Positions 23,707 to 36,500 are shown, numbered from the stretch's first letter. The stretch: 64,000 nt of DNA from Klebsormidium nitens (GCA_000708835.1 DF237278.1:1-64000); one strand, 5' to 3'. Program-made: numbers and translations. The notes: generated from the letters alone by a model not told the origin.

Positions 23707-26700
23707 ATGCAGAGCTCCAGGAAGTTCCGTGTTCCGAGGCCAGCAGTTTCCATCCTCGGCCTTGTAGTAGTGATGCTCATTGCTCTTGTCTCTTTCGAGA
23801 CTTGGTTCCGCCGGTCCCTCGTGAATGGCTCAATGGTTGTGAGCCTCCGTTCTGAGTGGGGGGAGCGCAGCCTGGTTCGAAAGAAGGGGGGGGTAACAGA
23901 AGATCTGGCGCACCTCCGCACTTCCATGGCCGTGATCCATGCTGAACTGCAGAGCATAAAAAACGTGTTGCGAATAAGCTCTGGCGGTCCGCAGCGGGAG
24001 GTGCGATGGGACAGCATCTGGAGGGGGGGTTCGCCGTGCGGGACCCCGAGAAAGGACCCCCCTGAGGGCAGGGAGTGGCACGTGGCCCCGTCCAAGTACC
24101 TCGTTGCCGGGTGCTTCATCGGCGGATTCTCTAACCGGATGGAAACCCTGCTCGCGACGTCAAAGCTCGCGAACGCCCTCCGGCGCACGCTCGTCATTGC
24201 GCCGTTCAAAGCGCTGGAAGAAGGCGCACTCGGCATCACGGGTGACTTTGACCCTTTGGGCGTGTTGGACCTCGAACTGGCGCAGGCGTGCGTGGGGGAG
24301 GGGCGGGTTATGTCTTGGGACCAGTTTACCACGTTTAACCAGGGGTTAAGCACCTTTGGTTTGTGCATTCACTTCCCTGGGGGAGAGGAGCGGTGCGAGC
24401 GGGGGCACAAGGTTGGGCGGGACACACTGGGGGTTCCGTTCGAGACTAAGGATATCAATGGGTACGAAGTCAAGGACCTAGCAGTGGAGTTGAAGTTTCC
24501 GGCGGACGTCCTGTGGGTGAGGCATCTGTCCTGCGGGTCGATTTGAACGGTTAGAAGCTGCCCATCCTTACATGCCTCGTTACGGTTTTTCCCGCAGTAT
24601 CCCGATTGGGATTCAAGAATCTACATGCGCAGTGGTGAAAAGATCTTCGAAGATCAAGCTGCATCTATCTCATATATTTGGCATCAAGCTCCTCAAATCT
24701 GCCTGCGCACCTTGTCAGCTGTTATGGGGACCTTTCGTCTTTGTGTGCGGTGGCCACTTGTACCAGGCCCGTAAACTTTACAAGGGTAGACACTTGCGTT
24801 TTGCTTTCGCTTTTCAAGCTTCTGAAATAGGTTTGAGAGCTCCATGAAGAACCACAAGAGTCAAATTATCTGGTAGAAGAACATGACTCCCAGAATTGGC
24901 CTTCATTCGTGTTCTATAAAGAGCCTGTCTGTGGCGAGCAAACAATCAAGCAGCATCGACCGAGCTGGTAGCTTGAGATCACCTCTAAAGAAATGTCAGA
25001 TACTCGAGGGGGCAAACACGTGCCCTGCAACGACGTTTGTAGGAAACACTCAAAGGATCGGCTGACGTATGACACACGTCAGCCTGCCTGCGATGACGCT
25101 CGTTCCGCTTTGCTTCGATCAAGTATCATGAATCTGAATCAGATCAGCGCCTTCCCCAAGCTTGCCTATGCAGGTCTTTGTCTATCAACCCGTTGCCAGA
25201 AATCAGATCACTAGTACCGTACTGCCATTTTCAATCTGTTTGAGAATTTATTTTGAGCCCCGGCGGAAACTTCCGGAAATTCTTTGATGCCCGGTGCGGA
25301 AAGCCAAAGAAAATGAACAGGACTTTTCAGGCCAAATGCCTTTTTCAGCGGGTAAATTCGTACAAACGTAGTCGAAGATTATTTCATTTGCCTGGGGCGA
25401 TGCAAATGCAAAAAGGGAAAACTGATTCGCGACCACCTTTGGCAGTACGGCACTCGGATCGGTTACCACCGGCAAAGCTTCCCCGCCAATCAACTGGCGG
25501 GTAAAATCTGGTTTGTCTGGTAAAATCGCTCTTCCATGGTCAAACCGGTTTCTTCTTCTTCAGGGTCTTAAAAGGTGTTAGTTTAACCTGGCGGTAACCC
25601 TATTTGCTGCTTACTCAACCAGCTACGCTGACAGAGGTTTGCAGGACAATTCTTTCTTCATCTAAAGCCAATCAACTGGCGGACTCTGCACTCAAACGTG
25701 GACACTTTTTTTCAGGTAGCCGAAGCACCCCACCTGGGCGATATGTGGAACTGGCAGCCAAAGATGAACTGCTCTTTGGAGTGGGACATTTTCCAGCCCT
25801 CGGCGGCGATCCGCTTGGCAGCGCACCGCTTCATTGCCGGAATGCTCGGCGCGGATTACGCGAGCTTCCACCTGCGGCGGGGCGACTTCTTCGACTATAT
25901 TGACATGGAAGCGGATCCCGGCACCTTGTGAGTGTCGTTCTTCACAAGAATATCTAGCCCTTAACCAAGGACGGTTCTGGGCTGGTTAAAACTGATTTCT
26001 ATATCCAGTAACCAGAACTGGGCGTTAAACAGCCTTGGAACCAGGTTCAAGCCCGGTGAAGTGTCTACTAACTCAACGTCAAGTCTGGTAGTCAGCCTCG
26101 TTAGCAGCCAAAACTTCCTGTGCTTGTGACGCTAGCTTTCGTGTGCTGGAAGCTTGTCCAGGTTAAGGGCTGACGGCTGGAAAGAGCGTACGGTAGTGGA
26201 CGCGAGAAGGGAACCTGGGCTGTGCCGCGACCTGTGAGAACCATCTTCGGTCAAGAGACAGTCGTCCCGCAGTCGTCCACGTATACAGACCGCGCTTGTC
26301 TCGTCGCTTTTCCCGTCGGTTGATCGGGTCGAGGGCAGGAAAGTAGGCGTCGGAACTTCTGGGTAGTCAGAGCTTTCCATTCTGAGAGGTCATGTGTTCA
26401 GACTTTTCGCTGCCTAGAGACCAGGACTTACAGGAAGTATGTTCATCCTGAACAGATGATTTGAATCTAAGCTAGGACCACGCAGTGTGAAGCTTGGCAG
26501 CCCGCCGCCGAGCGCCCCCAGGAGAATAAAAGACTGGAATAAAACATGGGAAAAAGAGGAAATAAACGGCCACAACGTGTTGTCCTCATCGAGGACAACA
26601 CTTGCGGCTGTGCTGCCACGACTTGCAGCCGTATCGGGAAGGGTCTGTGGCAATTTTATGAAGAGGATCTCGATGTCGGAACAGGATCTCGGAAGCATAA

Positions 26701-28054
26701 ACTTCGAGTGCTCAAAGAGAAGCAAACGCTGCTCGAAACTTTATGCCACCCACAAGACGAGGCGCTCCTAAACTTCCTTAGATTGACGTCACCGCAGAAC
26801 TGCAGCTGACGCAACGGCCTCTCACGAGACTTTGCTTCCAGGCGAAAACGCTCCCCGCCCCGCGCACTTCCCGGGTGCTCGTCATAGCGCAGCTGCGCTA
26901 CTTGAAAATCGCGCTGCCCAAGCTCGCGCACTACCTCCGCCACGCACACAAACGTAACCTTTAGCCAAACCCCGGCTGACCAGATTTGTGGCTCGCGCAG
27001 CTCGCGCGCCCCCATCTTCACGCAGCTGCGCTACACCGTGACCGCGCTCCCGAAGCTCGCGCACTACCTGCACCGCGCACACATGCGTGTCTTTTCCCCT
27101 CCGACCGATTTTTTTCGCTCGCGCAGCTCGCGCAACCCCGTCTTCACGCAGCTGCGCTACACCGTGACCGCGCTCCCGAAGCTCGCGCACTGCCTGGCCC
27201 GCGCGGTCGACGGCAGCAACTTGACCACGTTCTACGTCGCGTCGGACGCCAGCCAATGGGAGATGGACAACCTCCGGGAGCTGCTCGCGAGCAGGGGCGC
27301 GCATATGGTGACGCTGCCGCCCCATCAGGAGTGGGACAAGCACCGGTGGGCGCGGGGGCTCGCGCAGAATACCAAGGTTAGTACTGGGGTTGAGTGGCCC
27401 TTCCCCCGGGTCGCTTCCGATTTGCGAGGCTGTTTTCGCTCCAAATCAACGAATTTTCTAACGGACCATCAACCGGTTTGACTGGCAAAAGGCAGTAATA
27501 TCCCCAAGCAGAACCAGGGTCTTTGAACAGGATGTTATCTCCGCAACCCTCTCCAAGCCTCTAAACTTCGATCTCGTTTTCCTGATATGGAGGAGTCTTG
27601 GAAGGTGGTGTCTGGCTAATAGAGAGCCAAAACCCGACAAAATCAATTTCCTACGTGTTGCATCCTCAAACCGATCACAGCCTTCGCATCAGTAGCGTCG
27701 CGTAGATGTCTTGGCGCAACTTGGTGGCGCGAAAGAAAATCCTTCTTCACTTGGTGTTTCCTCTCCAGCCTTCGCCCGTGTTAATTCGCTGCGTAAGCTG
27801 GAACGAAACCCTTCTGACACGTGTCAGTCTGTCGTTTGCAGGTCGCTGCGATGCTGGACAAGTTCCTCTGCACGGCCGCGACAATGTTCGTTTCAAGCCG
27901 GGGCTCTATCTTCTCCAATCACGTGACGCGCGCGCGGCGTGCCTGGAGCCTGGACACGTGTCACGACCACGAAGTGTGTACGCTCCCAGGGGACGAGGAC
28001 GATTTTACGTTCAGCACACCTCAGCCGATTCACGAAGGAGTGCTCATGAAATAA
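23707..28054 (+). CDS. O-fucosyltransferase-like type II membrane protein, paralog A (4 exons)
   Basis: Likely a GDP-fucose-dependent transferase of the protein O-fucosyltransferase superfamily acting in the ER or Golgi lumen. Exons: 23707-24516, 25716-25927, 27127-27376 and 27842-28054; GT-AG borders and phases 0, 2 and 0 agree, giving 494 residues. The start is an ATG in a GTCACCCATGCAGAGC context also found in paralog B. A membrane segment lies at about 12-31, followed by a short coiled-coil-like stem near 65-90. AGCFIGGFSNRM (134-145) is the Gly-rich entry motif. YASFHLRRGDFFDY (318-331) is the HxRxxD fucosyltransferase motif. RGSIFSNH near 444-451 matches the C-terminal region expected to bind the sugar nucleotide. 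The family is clear from these motifs; the acceptor and even the sugar are inferred. It converges with paralog B, which shares every intron position. Exon 3 has two partial upstream copies. Confidence 0.9.
26870..27210 (+). repeat. Tandem copies of the exon 3 acceptor edge of paralog A
   Basis: Three blocks share gcagctgcgctac and gcccaagctcgcgcac-like sequence: about 26870-26950 (decayed), 27001-27085 and the real exon start at 27127. The matching word gctgcg lies at 26892, 27025 and 27151, so spacing is 133 and 126 bases. The middle copy has its own gctcgcgcag acceptor ending at 27000. From it the frame stays open into exon 3, so its use would insert 42 residues in frame. Confidence 0.88.
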
Positions 28055-29898
28055 GGGAAGGGTCTCTATTCCACGAAACGGATTATAGAACAGTATACAC
28101 GTTTGAAAGCAATTGACGACGAATTACGTCCAGTGTGAGCCAACCGGAGATGTAAAGGTAGGGATCGAATTGCCTAGCCGCGTATCAGGCCCACCCTCAG
28201 GTCGTATCATAGTATATCGTTACTACGTGATTCGTTGAAAGCTTTCTGGCTATGTAATTTAAACAGAATTGGCGAGCAAAGGGGTCAAGTCATATTGGGC
28301 AGGTGGCTTGAGTCTCTGAACGGCTCAACCTTTGCACTTTCATGTCCTAAAGTTGCATATCAGCTGGTTTTTCAGACGATAAAGATCACCGGAGGCTATA
28401 TGGTTGCATAAAGAAGGACGTTTTTTCGCGGTGGGAAAGCAAGCAGAACAAGAGATATGGCCATTTGGACACGGTTGACTAAATATATACAATTCGAGGA
28501 GCCGTTAAATCATTGACGAACACGAATTTTGCAATATGTCTTCAACGCCCATGCTAGTTGAGGTCAGATGGCCATATTCATGAGTCGATTCAATGCTCTC
28601 ATGTTTTGAACGCGACTAGCATCGTCTCGAGGTATTGACGTGAATGACTTACCTTACTGTGGCTTTTTGTGTTGTTATTCAATTGCACCTACTCAGCATA
28701 AGCCGATCTCACTGTCACAGTTTCCGCCTTGCCGGTTATAGCGGGCGTGCATCTCTAGGGTAATCAGATACAAGCTTTTGCCAGTCTGAACTTTATATAT
28801 GCATGAAGCATTCATGTGTGTATCAATTGATGGCAAATTATTGTCTTCCGGAAACACAGCTAATTGAACTTCTGACGGCTTATGGCCTGATTGCGGATCC
28901 GACACAAGTGCGCGTTCCGTCTGTCACGGTAACGGCGTCAGCCCGGCCGCTGCAGCTCAGACTGAGTCCTGTTCAGCAGGTCCTTTCGTCACGAAGCAAA
29001 TGATCGAGGGTTCATAACAAGTGAAACGACATCCAAAGGCGCCATATTCTCGTACTGTCACGACGCCATGCGAATTGTATAGAAGTTACCAAGGACCAAC
29101 AACTGCACGTCCAGGGATCCAATCGCACCAGATTGATCCATGCGCGTAATTGAGATTCTCAACTCTGTATCCGAGACTTGTTCGGATTGACGTCCACCTT
29201 TGGATCGTCATCGAGCGGGACATTCAAACGCTCGTGGAATGTGCGTGCAGAAAAGACGTTCTGCATTCGGCTTCGAGTTTTCAGAAGCCAGCTTAAACAT
29301 AAACCGAAATGAGAGCGATTGTATGCTTGTCGTAGTGGCAGAAGACGCCATGCAACTGAATGGGCTATCGGAGTTGAGTTGCATAAAAGCTCACAAGACA
29401 ATGATTTTTCGACTGGCGGATGTCAATAGGTTGAGACAAACGGCTCAGTCTGTCTCTCAGGAGAATGTTCCAAACATCACACGAAATGTCTGTCGCGCTG
29501 ATTGCGACTTTTGACTGCTCCATTTCTTAGGTTAGATTCTAACGTTAGCGTTATTCGAAGGTTCTCAGAAACTGCTGCACAACTGGGAAGCACGATTCTT
29601 TATTAGGAGTATCAGTGCATTGCCTACGATCTGACCCAAGATCAGTGTTTAATTGCTGGAGGTTAGACTGTTATCCTGCGGTCTATAAGAGTTCAGCTCG
29701 AGAGGTACTGATATCACAAGTATATCAGGCTGCTAAACAGGCTGATTACACAGACTCGAGTCTCAGGTTATTGGACAAGTAACCGGTCTTTAAACTTCTT
29801 TCAAGGCTGGTTACCGCCAATGTCTGGTATCTTATTAACCAGTCCATAGCCAGTCCATAACCATCCTTGGTTAATGACCAAGATTCCCTGCGTATACC
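28055..29898. other. Spacer between convergent paralogs A and B
   Basis: This holds the two 3' flanks. Several AT-richer stretches are present. No exon, RNA gene or clear repeat was recognised. Confidence 0.5.
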
Positions 29899-32800
29899 TC
29901 ATGATCTCAAACGCACGGACTGGCTGCTGGGCTCGGCGGCGCCTCTGAAATTGAACGCATCCTCGTCGCCCGGCAACGTGCACACCTCGTGGTCGTGACA
30001 CGTGTCCAGGCTCCAGGAGCGCCGCATCCGGAACACGTGCTCCGAGAAGATGGACCCCCGGCTGTTGATGAACACTGTCGCCGTCGTGCACAGGAACTTG
30101 TCCAGCATGGCAGCGACCTGCGAATCGGAAAGTGCCACGTGTTCAATCAAGGTGGACCCCCGGCTGTTGAATAACACGGTGGCGGTCGTGCACAGGAACT
30201 TGTCCAGCATGGCAGCGACCTGCGAATGTAACAGTGACACGTGTTCATTGCTTAAGCACCAGCTTAAGCTCCGGAGCTCTCGGTGGCGAACTTCCGCACT
30301 CAAACCGCAGCCGCTCGGTCGCCGCGAAATAGACCCCCAGCGCTCTTTCAGGGGTTCGGAGCGGCGGTGAAGAAAGACGTCTTTGCGACTCACCTGAAAG
30401 CTTTCATTTGCATTGAAGACAGATTTTCATTTGACGGCCTCAAACTTTTGCAGTCGGGACAAACGTTCCATTGGCTGACGAAAGAGTTTTGCGGCCAAGA
30501 CAGACGTTCTTCGGCGGACCTTAGACTTTTGCGGTAAAGATAGACGTCTTTCTCACTGACCTGAGATATTTGCGATGAAGACAGACGTCTTTCTAAACTG
30601 ACCCGAGAAATTTGCTGTGAAGACAGACGTTGATTTTTGCATTCAGGACAAAAGTTGATTCGGCTAAGATGAGAGTTTGCAGTCAATGGAGCCCCGAGGC
30701 GTGTCGGAGGCGTGCATTTGGGGGGACCTTAACGTTCTGCGGTGAAGACAGACGTGCATCTGAATGACCAGGAGTTTGCGGTAAAGACAGACGTTCATTT
30801 TGAATGACCTAAGAGTTTTGCAGCCAAGACAAAAGTAGAGTCGGCTGACCGAAGAGAGTTCCGCAGTCAAGACAAACCTTTATTCGGCTGATTTGAGAGT
30901 TTTGCGGTCAAGACAGACGTCTTTTTCCAACTTGAATGACCTGCGAGGTTTGCCGGCAAGATGGACGTTTATCTGACGGGCCTGCGAGTTTCGCGCGAGG
31001 CCCAAGGAAAGGGCCACTAACCCCGCTACTAACCTGCGAGTTTTGCGCGAGGCCCAAGGAAAGGGCCACTAACCCCGCTACTAACCTGCGAGTTTTGCGC
31101 GAGGCCCTGTGCCCAGCGGTGCTTGTCCCACTCCTGGTACGGCGGCAGCGTCACGATCTGCACGCCCCTGCTCGCGAGCAGCTTCTCCAGCGTGTCCATC
31201 TCCCACTTGTTGGCGTCCGACGCGACGTACAGCGTCGTGAAGTTGCTGCCGCGGATCGCGCGATGCAGGCAGTGCGCGAGCTTCGGGAGCGGGGTCACGG
31301 TGTAGCGCAGCTGCGTGAAGACGGGCTCGCGCGAACTGCGCGAGACAGAGAGTAAGTCAGCCGGGGCTTGCAGGCTCGATTCGAATCACATCCCTGTGCG
31401 CGGTGCTATTAGTGCGCGGGGCGGTGCGGTGCTTTGGGGCGGTGCGCAGCTTGATAAAGACGGGCTCGCGCGATTGCGCTAGGCGGAAAGCTAGCCAGCC
31501 AGGGCGTGCGTAAGTGAGCAAGAATGCAACCAAAAAGAGCGACGCGTCAACTGAACAACACGCTTCGTCCGTCGCCAGACAAGCGTTCTCGACAGCGACA
31601 AGTAAGCCCAGCTCCCTTTCATGAAAGTAGCCGTTCCGCCACGGAAGCGAAGCGTCTCCAGCTCTGACCATCGCTGCGAAAAGCTTCTGGCTGAAGTTGG
31701 AGGATACCGTGTCCGTAATTCCAAGAACCGTTCACCAGGTCCGTTCACAAGATCAACTGTCCCAATCAAAAATAGCGTCCATCTTTATCGGGCTCGGAGC
31801 ATTCCCAAAAGAAGTTGTACGCAATCGGTGAGAAAGGTAGCTCGGAATGCAATCTGCCAAGGGAGGAAAGCGTATAAGCGTGCTTCTGGTGGATCGATCA
31901 AGGGTGCTCACAAGGTGCTGGGGTCAGCGTCGAGATCCATGAAGTCGAAGAAGTCGCCCCGCCGCAGGTGGAAGCTCGCGTAATCCGTGCCCAGCATTCC
32001 GGCGATGAAACGGTGCGCTGCCAACCGGATTGCCGCGGAGGGCTGGAACAAGTCCCACTCCAATGAACAGCTCATCTGCGGCTGCCAGTTCCACAGAGCA
32101 CCCAGAAAAGCTGCTTCGGCGGCCTGTAGAAATCGTCCCAAAACAACTGAGATAGATGGCATAAGAGGAGGTTAAAATGTTACGTTTACGAAAAAATGAC
32201 AAACGGTGGTCAAGATCTTGCCCCTCCTGGAACCTGACGATGTAAGGTACGGGGCTCTCCGATTCTTGAAAGCAAAATGTCGAAGACACCTTTTCCAGCT
32301 TTGGAACTAGGATCTGGCTACAGCTGACAGCCCCTCAAATCTCACGCTATTGCTTCAGATATCTCTATAAAACAACATTACGCAACAAGACAACGCAATT
32401 CAGTCAGACGCGATAAGACAAACAACAAAAGACTCGATCCCCAATCATGCTCGGAGATTATTGATTCTGGCACTTGGAACTTTTCGAACCTTGATGTAGG
32501 TGGCACTGTTACACTAGCTCGCCGACCTTTCAATCTTTGTCTGAGGAACTCAATCTCCTGTTTGAGCGCTGGTAGCGTCCAAAGACGAGGATAACTTACC
32601 CAGAGGACGTCCGCGTCAAAATTCAGCTGCGTCGGTATGTGCGTGACCTCAAACCCGTTGATGGCTTCCGTTTCGAACGTCACTCCCAGTGTGTCCCGCC
32701 CCACCTGGTGCCCAGGCTCGCACCGCCCCTCCCCGCCAGGAAAGTAGATGCACAAACCCAAAACGCTTAACCCCTGGTTAACTTTCGTGAACTGCTCCCA

Positions 32801-33517
32801 GGAGATGACCCGCCCCTCACCCACGCACGCCTGCGCTAATTCCAGGTCCAAGACGCTCAGGGGATCGAAATCGCCGGTCACGCCCAGCGCGCTTTCTTCC
32901 AGCGACAAGAACGGCGCGACGACGAGCGTGCGCTGGAGCGCGACCGCGACCTTCACGGACGCCAGCAGGGTTTCCATGCGGTTAGAGAAACCGCCCACGA
33001 AACACCCCGCGACGAGGTACTTGGATTCGGTGACCTTCCATTCTCTCCCGGCGGGGGGGTAGTGTTTTTCGTGCTCGCACGGTGCCCCCTCCCTCCAGAT
33101 GCTGTCCTCCTGATCCCCCGGCTGGCGAATCGGGGCGCCTTTTCCCACCAAACTCGCTAGTGCCTGGAGCTGAGATTGGAGCACGCCCATCGAACTCCGC
33201 AGCAGTGCAAACTCTTTTCCGACCCCCCCCTCATTCCCGCCCAGATTGGCCCCCCCCTCATGCCCACGCAAAGTGCCCGCCCCCTCATCTCCTCGTAAAG
33301 TCCCCCCCTCCTTTATTCCGCCCAGATCGCCCCCCCCGTCATCTCCGCCGACACCGCCACCCCGCAACTCGGAACGAAGGCTCCCTACCACGGGACCACG
33401 TGAAAGAATCGAACGGAGCGCCTTCTCGGAGGTGATGAGCGTACAGAGCACTATACCGGACAAGCCGAGGATGATCAGAATGGGGCGCGGGCCGGGGAGC
33501 TTTCTGGCGCTCTGCAT
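29899..33517 (-). CDS. O-fucosyltransferase-like type II membrane protein, paralog B (4 exons)
   Basis: Same predicted role as paralog A. Exons: 33517-32600, 32123-31912, 31335-31086 and 30117-29899, giving 532 residues. Phases are 0, 2 and 0, and exons 2 and 3 are 212 and 250 bases, as in the paralogs. MQSARKLPGP precedes a membrane segment at about 12-30. Residues 51-101 form a Gly-rich insert with repeated LRGxEG and LGGxEGG units that paralog A lacks. AGCFVGGFSNRM near 170-181 and YASFHLRRGDFFDF near 354-367 are the family motifs, the second with HxRxxD. The C-terminus has SRGSIFSEH and a CHDHEVC cluster. Exon 4 has a second, in-frame acceptor 102 bases upstream (exon start 30219); if it is used, the protein gains 34 residues that duplicate VAAMLDKFLCTTATV. 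Intron 3 is filled with copies of the exon 3 donor. Which acceptor is normally used cannot be told from sequence. Confidence 0.88.
30034..30243 (-). repeat. 102-bp tandem duplication across the exon 4 acceptor, bounded by CACGTG
   Basis: CACGTG occurs at 30034, 30136 and 30238, exactly 102 bases apart, and marks the ends of two near-identical units. Each unit has an acceptor ending ttcgcag on the minus strand and the start of exon 4. In paralog A the same CACGTGTCA lies upstream of the single acceptor, so the intronic CACGTG is ancestral. The exonic CACGTG encodes His-Val of EHV. Confidence 0.95.
30372..30980. repeat. Decayed tandem array of about 45-60 bp units in intron 3 of paralog B
   Basis: A unit close to gacctgagagttttgcggt followed by caagacagacgttcatttga recurs about a dozen times on the plus strand with substitutions and small indels. 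On the minus strand the core reads GCAAAACTC(n)CAGGTC, which resembles the real exon 3 donor edge (GCAAAACTCGCAG/GTTAG). The array runs into the cleaner 52-bp copies to its right. Confidence 0.85.
30981..31110 (-). repeat. 52-bp unit in three copies carrying the exon 3 donor
   Basis: The unit starting cctgcgagtttt (plus) occurs at 30981, 31033 and 31085, with spacings of exactly 52. The rightmost contains the real exon 3 end at 31086. The others repeat the donor and the following ggcccaaggaaagggccact within the intron. Use of a distal donor would shift the frame. Confidence 0.93.
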
Positions 33518-36500
33518 GGGTGACACGTGGCAGCTTTGTGTGATGTTGTCCGTTGTCTTGAGGTGCAAGCCTGCAAAGGTATCCCAACTCACAGAATTGG
33601 CGCCGCTTGTGTCGAGGCTAGAGGGAAGACCCTTCCTGCATGAGAAGACGGGGAAATTTACTGCCGGAGATTTGCTTATTGCACGTCTCAAGCACCGGAC
33701 TCGCAAGAAAGGACAGGGGTATGCGCTTTTTTGCGAATAAAGAGGGTGATTATGAGCACACAGGCACGCACTGACGCTTGTGGGCTGTTTCAAATCTAGG
33801 CCTTCTGCTGAGCTGTGGCCTGTAATCTGATAAGCGCTTCTCAAAAAAAATCTTGGCTTTCCAATTTTTAGGGTTATATTCCAAAACCTGGCACTTTACG
33901 CGTCCAGGAAGCCAGCGCACACGGCTTGATTTGCTGACCCCATCGTCAAACGGCTCCAACGTTTTAGGGGTTCCTCCTTGTTGGTGGTTTCAAGAGGCTT
34001 TCCGCTTGAAGCAAACCAGTGGGCCAGCTCTTGGCGCTTTTCATGAGAAATATCTCTCTGTGATCTTTCAAGGAATGTACGAAATTGAAAAGAGCAATAA
34101 AATGAGTGTTCTCCACAAAATCTTGTCTGACCACTACAGCACATAAACGACCAGCATGAGAGTTGGTCGATCAGAAAACGTGTCTCGTTTTAGCTAGCTA
34201 GCTTCTAACATTGGTCTCTATTCAAGGGCAAATGGTAAGGATATATAATTTCAGTGGATAGCACCTTTTTGCAATGTTCAAGCCTCAGGGGCACAGCTAG
34301 CTTTGTTGATGACAAACACAGCCGGCTTAAATGCTGTTCAAGATTGCATGTTTCGATGGCCATCATCCTGTGCAAATTAAAGGTTCCAGCTAGGCCAGGA
34401 TCTTTTGCTCGACTTTCAGCCCATTGTACTCAGAGAAGCACTCAAATTCCCCAAAAGTGCTGTCATGATCAACGACGCGGGTACTGATCAGCGGTGGGCC
34501 AACACCACCGTTTGAACTGAAGCGCGGCCCATGCAATCACGGATGACATTTCAAGTATAAACAAGTCCAATGCGAGAGGTATTTCCAAGACCAGCTGCAT
34601 TACCCACCTATTTGCGCTCAGCTGGGCGGTTCCTCCTCGTCCTAGTAGCGGCTCGCCACTCACACGAACTTGTGAGCATGCCAAAATGTTGCGAGCTTGT
34701 GGGCAGAGAGAAAACGTGTAGGAACGTTCCACACCAGCTGTTCCTCAAGCTTCCCGCAGACTTAGGCCCTTCGCATCAATAGCTCAGATAGCTTCTTCAA
34801 GCTGGCTTGCTGCTCACACCTTTTCTGAAACGTTTTTAAAGTTGACGTCTTTCTGGGCAACTGATTAGGAAGTTAAGTATGCGAGTTAGTGCTAGAATTT
34901 GACTCTAACCTCCTGCGAGTCAGAATTCGAATGCGGGTATGTCTTTGAAAAGGTATCTACTATCCATGCAGGTTACCAGTTTATGCCACTATACCAGGAC
35001 AACACAGCAAAGTTGGCAATCCAAGTATACAATCTCATAGGTGAAAATGCTTTTGAATTCTGGCAGTCTGGTAGCACAATGACTGACAGTTATCAGAGAA
35101 TATCCCTAAAATATGGAGGGTACTACCTACGTTCATGAAATTGGTTCCCGGCGCTCGCCAGGTGCTGTCTAACCAGCTCCGCTGATCGAGCCAAGGCGGA
35201 ATGACGGAATTCAAAAACTGCCTATAACAAGCTAGGAATCAGGATCAGATTCACAGTACTACCTGTAACCTACTACATGTACGGTGCCCCCTCTGCAGGC
35301 AGCAGGATTCATGAACTGCCGAGTTCATTTTTCAGCCTTCGGCTCGCTGGCTTGCTCGGCCAGCTGACACCAACATCTACCAGTGCCCCCATTATATCAT
35401 TCTGACCACTCACAAGGGCACAGTACGGTGTACATTGAATAATATAGGTAGGTACCCGCAATCGTACTCAATCAGAAGGTACAGTACCTAAATGAGACAT
35501 CCGCAGCAGTGGGTACGCCTATTCGGGTACGAACCGGAGAATCCGGTAACGTCACGGGGCGCACTACCGGTATGCGCATCGCGGAGGTCTGTGATGTACG
35601 GAACAAGTCCGAACGACGCTTTTGTCATTGTCCTAGTCCCGGGCGCACACGAAGCTCTCAACAATGGGTATGAGCAGCGACCGGAGGTGCCTGGCAGTAC
35701 AAAATCGGTCACAGAACAGTGCCTCTTCTGTAGCTGGGGGCGGGGTTTTAAGTACCAGGTAGGTACTTAAAACCTCGCCTTGGAGCTGAAGACTACCGTA
35801 CGACGTACGGTACACGTAGGTACTCGAGAACATGACGGGACTCGCGTGCTAGATACCTGCGGCTGGCCCGTCGCTGCATGCCCTGACTGCCGCCAGTGAA
35901 CACAGTGCACACTACTAGGTACCACCGTAGGTAGGTACTGCTCTTGACTTCTCAATTCCCCATAGGCTCGGCCGGAACTTGGCGCCAGTGCTCCCAATGT
36001 CCATGTTACCTTATTCAGGTATGCTGACGTGACTCCTGAGCTCACAGCGAGGTGCTTAACATCCTCTGCTGACGAGGACATTAGCGCCTGCATTGCACGA
36101 GTGAGGTGTGCTAGCGCTGACGTCCCGTGACGTCGGCTTGGACTATGTCACCTGAAAGTCTTTGCCGCTCAGTTTGAAATTAGCCTACCTGTTGAATTGT
36201 ATTCAAAACACTGCGTTGAGTACTGATTTGAGCTGCCGACCCCTGCGAGAAGCAGTTGAAGCTGCGACTAGGTAGTGTTGACTCTTCCCCAGCTGATGGT
36301 TGCACGCAGGGCTTATCTCCTCAAAAGCTGGATGAATTCCGGCGGATAGGCATTCTTACGTCACTGGCGCTAAACGTCAGCACGGGGCGAACGAATCCCG
36401 ACGTCATTGAAATTAAAGGGGGCCAGTAGATATATTGGCCTTCTTCTGCAGCCTGCTCTTTGTGCGGCAGCTCTAGCGGAGCTAGCAAGCCGTGACTCTG

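Noticed and set aside
24517-27126. Introns 1 and 2 of paralog A both come out at 1199 bases
   Set aside because: The introns show no sequence similarity to each other; equal length is taken as coincidence.
31366-31384. ctcgattcgaatcac resembling a tRNA T-loop
   Set aside because: No acceptor stem, D-arm or anticodon arm could be built around it.
33518-33844. Upstream extension of paralog B's open frame
   Set aside because: There is no ATG upstream, and both paralogs A and B share a GTCACCCATGCAGAGC start context at the chosen ATG.
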